Origin: Liolophura sinensis | Lineage: Eukaryota; Mollusca; Polyplacophora; Chitonida; Chitonidae | DNA length: 64,000 nt | Assembly: GCF_032854445.1 (NCBI RefSeq) | Contig: NC_088306.1 | Coordinates: 13,575,386 to 13,639,385, forward strand | Direction: 5' to 3' | Shown here: in pieces, positions 57,150 to 64,000 of the stretch | How positions within the stretch are numbered: position 1 is the stretch's first letter | Layout: every line of letters starts with the position of its first letter | Made by a program: the position numbers and the translations under genes | Notes under the pieces: generated by a model | The model's input: the letters and a program-made list of their open reading frames with translations, nothing else | Told to the model about the DNA's origin: nothing | The model's database searches: none

Positions 57150-57830
57150 AGAGCAAATTATTCATCGAACAAATAGAACAAATTATTCATGGAACAAATG
57201 GTGCCCCGTCATCAAAGTAGTGTTCACTAAAAACTGAAATAAAGTTATGTTTCCTGACGAACTGTGGCGAACACTGAACGAACCACAGAAAAAAATGTGT
57301 AAAGTTTACCAGATTGTTGGATGTAAAGAATAATGAGTAATGAAAGAATGTAAGAAAAAAACAACAGACATATAATAATTTCAACGAAATAATGAATGTA
57401 ACAAAACAATGTAAAGCAAACCGAAACACCATGGTACGAAATAATGAATGTCATGAAATAATGTAAAACAATCAAAGCAATGACATAATATAACATAAAT
57501 GGCTGTATTAAAAAAATATAAACCAACCACAACACTGACGTAAGGCTTTATCAACGACATAATCAGTGTAGTGAAATAATGTAAAACAACAAAAACACTG
57601 GCGTATAATAATGCCGTTGAAACAAAGTGTAATGAAACAAAGCCAAACAACCGAACTACTGAGGTAAGATAACAGCAATGAAATAATCATGGTAATGACA
57701 TAATGTAAAATAATGAAAATAATTGTCGTATATGATAATGTGAACAAAATGAAGTAGCATTGTGAGGTAGAGTAGAGGAAATCGCCGATATATAGCATGC
57801 TTGTAATGGTTTAACTAACAAACAAGATAA
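57150..57830. repeat. Degenerate ATAATG-rich array
   Basis: Phrases such as GAAATAATGTAAAACAA, ACATAATGTAAAATAATG, GAAATAATGAATGT and CACTGACGTA / CACTGGCGTA recur many times at irregular spacing of roughly 20 and 70 bp. The four overlapping minus-strand frames (57187-57798) with repeated phrases (LHYFTTLIMS, LHYFMTFIIS) come from this repeat. Confidence 0.75.
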
Positions 57831-58461
57831 TATAACAGTACATTTTTATATTGGAAATCGGGAAAATATTTCACCTAAAATAATATCATCGAAGTGAGGA
57901 AATAGCATTATCACTAAAATGAGATGTCACTACACATGACGAACCAAAAATATGAAATAATAATTAAGCCATAAGAAAGGTGCATTTCTTTTAAATAACA
58001 TTTAACCGAAATGACATAATTGTAGACTGTAAATGATACAAATTGTCACTAAAAGCATTTCTTAAAATATGTATGTTTAAAGTCAAAAATATTTTTGGAC
58101 TCTGTGAACTGAACACTTTAAAATATGTTTTATAATGAAGACAAACAATAAACTATTTCCAAAATTAATATTTTAAGAGATTTAGATATCAATTCATTTA
58201 CACGCACTAAGTCTCCGTATACCAGTAGGAATTTCTTTCTAAATACATTTATTAGTTGTGGAGTGGAATTCTCAAAAAATGGTTGACTATAGTAACGAAT
58301 TATTATCTTCAACAGTTTATGTAACAGAATTAATGGTGTTCAGATCATAGTGTCATTTTCATCATCTAGAAAGTTCAGCTTTAGAAGTTTACATGCAGAA
58401 CAATGATAAACCTTCCGTATCGATTTAGGGTCTTGCGAGGATACAAGGTGTATGAAAGACT

Positions 58462-58700
58462 ACAATTCTCAGAGTCGATGGAAGATTTGTGATGTTTAAA
58501 ACTTTATGAAACGCCACCATCATGATTATCGATGAAAGATTTGTCATGTTTAAAACGTGTGTAAAACAGCACAATCCTGATTATCGATGAATGACTTGTG
58601 GTGTTTAAAATGTGTATGAAACACCACAATCCTGATTATCGATGAATGACTTGTGGTGTTTATGACGTGCATGAAACAACACATCCCTGATTATTGTTGA
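58462..58700. repeat. Tandem array, 55-bp period
   Basis: GATTATCGATGAA begins at 58524, 58579 and 58634, and a decayed GATTATTGTTGAA at 58689, all exactly 55 bp apart; a further diverged unit precedes them (GTCGATGGAAGATTTGTGAT). Each unit reads about GATTATCGATGAATGACTTG, TGGTGTTTAAAATGTGTATG, AAACACCACAATCCT. Confidence 0.9.
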
Positions 58701-58719
58701 AGAACTAGAACTGCTGTAC

Positions 58720-59740
58720 ATATATATGGTGAGACTGTTTCTTAACTTTAATGTCACTGGGTTTAATTTCACGTAAAAAGATCAGTTTCGAAAAATATTT
58801 ACTGTGTGACCCGCCATACTTCATAGCATGGCACGTTTAAGACGAAATGAGTCGAAAAATACATCTAATTGTGAAAAATTGTTGGACAATTTCCACAGCC
58901 TGTGTTACGTTTTATTTGATCTCACATTCCTAGTTGTTTTGTTACATGGGAAAATGCACAGGTAAAAACGTTAAAGAATGTCCATAACAAAACAGAGTAG
59001 TTAAGTAGAAGAGACAACACAAAGTGCAAAGAAGACACGAGCCTTTTCATTCCTAAATACCGTGACTAAATAGTATTAAAATATCAATTTCAGTTCCATT
59101 TTAAGGCCGTAATTCACGTTCTGTAACGATACCGATTAGGGCCACACGCAAGCTACGGGCTGCCACAGTAACGACAAGATAATCACCTATTTGCAACATG
59201 CACAGATAGAGACAATTTAATGTGTGCCTATGGTGTGAAGGCACACACTGTTTCCATACACCGATGCAGGATAGCTTATTCTCTGCCTGTGTCGTATATG
59301 TCAGTCGTACAAAAATTCCTTCCCAAATGATCACATTTCAGTTCACAGTTCCGGATTTTTTTACAGCCAGTATGCCAAATTTTCGGAAAGTCAAACATAT
59401 TTAGACTGACCTTTTGTATGATCAATATTTTGGATACTGGCGTTTATAAAACTTTCATGAGTTTATTAATGCCACCATTAACTGTAAGCCAGTAAATTTA
59501 AATCCTGATTGAGGTAAAACGAATAAAGAGTTGTCTATAGCCATGGTCAAATGTCGCTAAACAGTGAACAGAAGTGTTTTGGGGTACGTAATTTGCTATT
59601 ATATACGCATCTATAAACAGCTAGAATAAAACCCTAATTAAGGTAGCCTGACAAAAGGGTACGGCGTAAACCACTGACCTTTGGTAAGTTGTCAATCGCG
59701 TATTGTCACCAAGAACGTAAGACTAGTCGGAGCCGGTTTA
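58720..59740. other. Intergenic; one doubtful minus-strand exon
   Basis: At 59104-59194 (minus) an AAATAG acceptor precedes GDYLVVTVAARSLRVALIGI, VTERELRP stop, which reads like a protein end, but no partner exon was found. 59500-59525 and 59628-59700 carry the dispersed CCTAATTAAGGTAGCCTGAC / GGCGTAAACCACTGACC repeat. Confidence 0.4.
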
Positions 59741-59743
59741 TTT

Positions 59744-59870
59744 TCTATTTATTTATTTGATTTGTCTTTTACGTCGCACCGAGAATATTTTACTACAGCG
59801 GCCAACATTATGATGGAAGAAAGCCCACGACCATTCGCCGTTTGCTTTCAGACCTTCCCACGTAGGACAG
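59744..59870 (-). mobile_element. SINE-A 3' part
   Basis: TTTATTTGATTTGTCTTTTA, CGTCGCACCGAGAATATTTT, CATTATGATGGAAGAAAGCC, CACGACCATTCGCCGTTTGC, AGACCTTCCCACGTAGG. Truncated before the head. Confidence 0.85.
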
Positions 59871-59889
59871 GATAATCAAAGTTGGGATT

Positions 59890-62490
59890 TTTTTGCTGTT
59901 ATGTCTATCAAAGGGCTCGATATGAGTCATTTTCAGTGACTGTGTTCTGACCGCGCATGCGATTATGCCGTTTAGTGGTGACTCAGCACTTCAGTTGTCA
60001 AACCGTCTTTAGCACTTAGAATTAAAAAGCCAATATGTGGGCGTCCGATATTCTGTCTATAGAAATCAATACAGAGACACATTTCTAATAATTCACATAA
60101 GTTCATGTAGTCTTGAAAATTCGTTTAGTGGTTGCTCACCTGTACTTTCCCTGCCCTTAAAAATGACAAAAAATATACACATTTGTGTTATATATAACAT
60201 AAATTTTCTTTCAATGTCAGAATTTTCTTGTCATTTCATTTTTAGGTCCCGTTTTTTTTCCAGATAACTTGAGTAACATTTGTGGATAACTTCTTTTGTG
60301 GATGGAACTACATAAGTAACAATCATAAGTTTCAAGGGTGCTGTTTGCTCGACTTGCAGGTCCAAGCAAGATTAGTCGTCTTCGTTACAATGACTACGGG
60401 GAGAACAATAATCAAAGAAAGACCAATTTGGAAAATTGCTCTCAAAACACATATATATGCGGTACTGTTTTAAATCACCTTCCCCGGAGGGCAACGTGTG
60501 CAAATTTACGATAACCGAGTGCGAAAGGTCACTGATGATTCATTCTGAACTTGAACAAAATGTAAAATGAAAGCAGAGTTTTCTCTGAGAAAAACTGCAT
60601 GTACTTGCACCCCTAAAAAAAATCGTGGGCGTTGCTACACCTTGTCTCTACAAACCTATGAATGGACCAATTTCTGAGAAGTGGTGGCACACTGAGAGAA
60701 AGGAAAACCTTCACAAGCCGACGCTACCTTACATGTATGTATCTCAAAACGCCTCGTCCCACATTCCCACAGGACAAGATCAACGAAATTTGACTGGGTT
60801 TCAGTCGTTTCTAGATGCTTTTTCATGAACACAGCAACAGTGCCCACTTAAATCAGTTTTAATAAAAGCGATGAATTAATTAATCCTGAAACGGAAGTGG
60901 CGCAAGTGACGCAACACAATACTATACTGCCAGCATGCGTACACTGTTTGGTGATATAATGGGTTATATGAAAGACTTGTTCCCAACACCTGCGTCATTC
61001 ATAGGCTGTATTCTGGGTACAGGTAGTGTTGTTTACATATCAATCCGCATATATCCACATCTTGCCCAGGATGGACTCCAAACAGCATTTAGTTTTATCA
61101 CCTACTGCCTAGTGTTTGTAGTGCTTTGATTGTTTTATTCGCATATCGGCCAGTCATTTGTGTTTCATTAGACACACATAGGTTCGAAACACCGAACCAG
61201 ACAGCATTTGACTTGCTGACTGTTTACATTCACACTATAAAGCTTTTGGTGTATGGCAGGGCACTTTATGTTAGGCAATATTTCATTCAGTTTCGGGTCT
61301 GCCCGTTCACATGCACAGCGATTGAATTCGTTGGTCATCTTATAAACAGAAGTTAAAAACCCATACCCAGAGTGTTTGAAATGTGTGCTTTAGTAGTGGT
61401 GGGTGGGGTGGATAGAGCATGATTTTAGGTACTCGAACGTGTGGTAAGAAATGTTATACGATATTTACAACTATATGTATGTGTGAAATATAACACAAAT
61501 GATAATATAACACAAATATCTCAGCAAAAATCACTAAATCTGCCTCGCAGTGACTGCGGTATAAAACAAACCAATAATACAACGTCGACAAAATACCACA
61601 TTTCTATGGAGATAACGAGATAATAGGTCTAGTGCATGCTCAGTTATTCAGCTGCATGTCCAGTATAATAAAAGCAATATATAGACATGTGCCAGGGCGG
61701 ATAGGCTCATCCATTATTAGTAAATATTTGCTATACAACAGAAACATGTATACTTGAAGACAGGATGTTTGATCATTTTTCATTACATAAAACAAACGCT
61801 TAGTATTAGTAAGCAATATATATATACGACGTAAGTAAAATGTTTTTGAGCAGGATGTAATCTACAGATCAAAATAAATTTGCATAATGGTGGAATTAAT
61901 GTAAATCAGGTATGAATATGTACGACTTCCTATACCATTTGCTTTGGTTGAATATGAGTTGACCATATTTCGTTGAAATAACGTTTGTTAAAATTACTCA
62001 TACTAAGTGTCCGCACGTACCTTTTTAAATGACATAAATACAACTGTGCGCCTAGTAGCCTCTATATTGAGCAACCTAAACCGTGTAGGGTTTCCGCCAA
62101 CAAAATATTCAGCTGTCATTAAACATTACATTGTACAAATCTGTAGCTGTGTGTACAGATCGTTATGAGCAAGAAGTGAATTTATTTAGGTTTACATAAA
62201 CAACAATTAATTAACTGTATACAGTATACACCCCAGTGCAGGTAAATGATCGATATGAAAAACACATATATTTGGCAAAAACCTACAAAACAGCTCTGAC
62301 GGACATTGTGTGCTGACAGCAGTATTGCATTGTTGCTGTACTACCTGCACGTCTATGCACTACATTCGTCACTACCGTTTTAGGGTTAATTAATTACTCG
62401 CTTATATTAAAACTGATTTACGTGGGCGCCAGTCTTATGTTTATGATAGGGAAGAAATCCAGGAACAAACAAAACCCAGACGAAATTAGG
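59890..62490. other. Intergenic; possible gene start near 60.9 kb
   Basis: A 64-codon frame at 60935-61129 (MRTLFGDIMGYMKDLFPTPA, SFIGCILGTGSVVYISIRIY) lies 40 bp after ACGGAAGTGGCGCAAGTGAC, an ETS-like and CRE-like promoter sequence. It could be a first exon or a small membrane protein, but no downstream exon is recognised. The rest is AT-rich. 60653-60745 is the outlying copy of the repeat at 62500. Confidence 0.35.
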
Positions 62491-62499
62491 AGAAAAGCT

Positions 62500-62935
62500 A
62501 TGCATGGACTGATTTCTGCGAAATGAAGTGGCACACTAAAAAAAAGGAAAATCCTCAAGACCCGGCATTTCCTTATGTTCCGCAAGTCGCCCAGCATTGT
62601 CCAAGGTTTGAACAGCATTTCTCACTGTGGTTGAGCTAGGAAACTCTATCTAATATCAACTAATATTTGATAAATTTTACAAGCCGGCGCTTCCTTGTGC
62701 TTTGCAAGACGCCCAGCATTGTCATACATTTGAACAGCCTTTCTCACTGTGGTTGAGCTAGGAAACTCTATCTAACATCAACTAATATTTGATACATTTT
62801 GCAAGCTGGCGCTTCCTTGAGTTTTGCAAGACGCCCAGCATTGTCATACATTTGAACAGCCTGTCTCACTGTGGTTGAGCTAGGAAACTGTATCTAATAT
62901 CAACCAATATTTGGTATATTTTACACTGCATTTCA
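62500..62935. repeat. 122-bp tandem array, three copies, plus leader
   Basis: CCAGCATTGTC occurs at 62591, 62713 and 62835, exactly 122 bp apart, each followed by TTTGAACAGC, TCTCACTGTGGTTGAGCTAG, GAAACT and ATCAACTAATATTTGATA. The leader (62500-62585: ATGGACTGATTTCTGCGAAA, GTGGCACACTAAAA) aligns with 60653-60745 (ATGGACCAATTTCTGAGAAG, TGGTGGCACACTGAGAG), so a dispersed repeat seeded the array. Confidence 0.92.
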
Positions 62936-62939
62936 CCTA

Positions 62940-63285
62940 AAATTTAACATTTTTATAGTAACACATTTTCGCTCTAATTCATTCATATGTCTTAATATAG
63001 GGCCACTTTAGAGTAATTGGTGACGTTTGGTTGTTTTTTTATCAGAAAAACGTAAGTGTTGACAGGAAAAGCATCAGTTTTTTGCGTTATCACTTTTGGT
63101 TTAAACGTATTTATTTCAGTTGCTTACACCGGAAGTCATGGGTTTATATCGTGTAATATTCGTAATAACATATGCATTGTAAAGTTTTGTAAAAAGGCAA
63201 AATTGCATTTTGTTATTTTTCACGTGGTACAAGGTCTAATCTAGAGCTTTTACAATGTAACTATATATAACAAAGTAGCTATCCC
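62940..63285. other. Intergenic, no gene recognised
   Basis: AT-rich link between the 122-bp array and the (TA)n tract. The 62-codon frame at 63056-63244 has no domain. Confidence 0.5.
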
Positions 63286-63289
63286 ATAA

Positions 63290-63413
<124 letters not shown>

Positions 63414-63584
63414 GCACAAATGGAAGAAACACTTCGAAACAAATCATTATATTCAGCTCAGTGGATAGAAGGCTACAGCCATGAAGGACAGTGGTAGCAG
63501 AAATGTGGTCCAAATAACCAGATTGTCTGATATTTTTAAGTACGTTCTCCTTCTGGACAACATATCTGCTACACTCTAAAAACA

Positions 63585-64000
63585 AAATGAGCTGCCGTCT
63601 TTAGCGACTTGCCACAGATACATTTGGGAGCGTTAGTAATATAATTGTTATGCAAATCGGCATTTAGCGAGCTACACCCATTTCTTAATCTACACAAGAT
63701 AATATTTAAACATCGGTTTACAGCATAATGCCATGCTGGTGGAACTGGCAAATATAATATTTTTTCTAGAGCTATTTTGAATTCTTAATAATTCTTAATT
63801 CTTCTAATTGAATATGGCAATCTGTTCCAGTCACGCACAGTTTGTGGGAAAAAAGATTTACTAAAGGTGACTGTTCTGCATTAAAAGTTGTTAATTGGTC
63901 TTTTGATCAAATTTGGTACAGATTAAGCTGATGTGTTGGTACTGGAAGCTTGTTTTCAAATACACTGCTAGATGCGTCCTGGAGGTTACGTTGGAAGAAT
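63585..64000 (-). mobile_element. Non-LTR retrotransposon 3' end, decayed
   Basis: On the minus strand the translated pieces match the region after the reverse transcriptase of LINE-type elements. First comes a block like FFPTNCAWLEQIAIFN, corresponding to the usual FFPSTIRxWNxLP motif, then ALCCKPMFK, then in a neighbouring frame CRLRNGCSSLNADLHNNYIT and CICGKSLKTAAHFVF, the usual RLRxGCSxLNxxL and CxCG...HF motif. Several stops and a frameshift show it is dead. It runs off the right edge of the window. Confidence 0.75.

Noticed and set aside
57187-57798. Four overlapping minus-strand frames rich in Phe, Leu and Tyr resembling membrane spans
   Set aside because: They arise from the ATAATG/GTAAAACAA repeat array read in antisense; the repeated peptide phrases match the DNA repeat.
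58462-62935. CRISPR-like regular repeats at 55 and 122 bp
   Set aside because: Units are contiguous tandem repeats without unique spacers, in a clearly eukaryotic context.

Overview
The window is animal nuclear DNA. It is AT-rich, with intron-split coding exons, GT-AG junctions, long (TA)n tracts and many tRNA-derived SINE copies. The most abundant SINE has a tRNA-like head and a 3' end reading GAAATATTCTTGAGTACGG followed by AAAACACCAATCAAATAAA. That tail, and a second SINE ending in a (CACT)n tail, are of the kind seen in molluscs and related lophotrochozoans. Together with a fungal/Dictyo-type alpha-amylase gene, this suggests a lophotrochozoan (brachiopod or mollusc). The species cannot be fixed from the sequence alone.

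Layout. 1-4.5 kb: intergenic, with a hairpin-capped (TA)n tract. 4.5-6.9 kb: candidate minus-strand exons of an unrecognised gene, interrupted by a SINE that is itself inserted in another SINE. 7.9-9.2 kb: a frame-broken multi-pass membrane protein relic. 9.8-14.5 kb: SINEs and MITE-like DNA. 14.85-23.93 kb: the one securely recognised gene, a 12-exon GH13 alpha-amylase (520 residues by my joining) with a signal peptide, all catalytic residues and a C-terminal membrane helix. Its eighth intron holds five decayed tandem copies of the end of exon 8. 25.77-27.25 kb: a dead Tc1-like transposon with both inverted ends. 27.5-31.5 kb: composite repeats, a possible minus-strand terminal exon and a 146-bp-period array.

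31.5-50.3 kb: the most interesting region. A set of plus-strand short reading frames (about 50-75 codons) appears to belong to one fast-changing family. Members share a start like MxxKGKMKRSFPIT, a central GPSTRR/GPTTRRN/RPSTNPN motif and often a PNPD or PDxKFV end. Two members carry a signal-peptide-like core followed by cysteine-containing tails. Two others have lost the hydrophobic core and gained acidic tails. The first two units share more than 500 bp of flanking sequence, so they arose by local duplication. I recognise no family for them.

50.4-64 kb: mostly intergenic, with a second intact SINE of the (CACT)n type, a possible two-exon minus-strand gene at 54.6-55.0 kb, arrays with 55- and 122-bp periods, a 110-bp (TA)n tract, and the decayed 3' end of a non-LTR retrotransposon running off the right edge. 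No rRNA, functional tRNA or CRISPR array was seen. All exon joins were done by eye and need transcript support.
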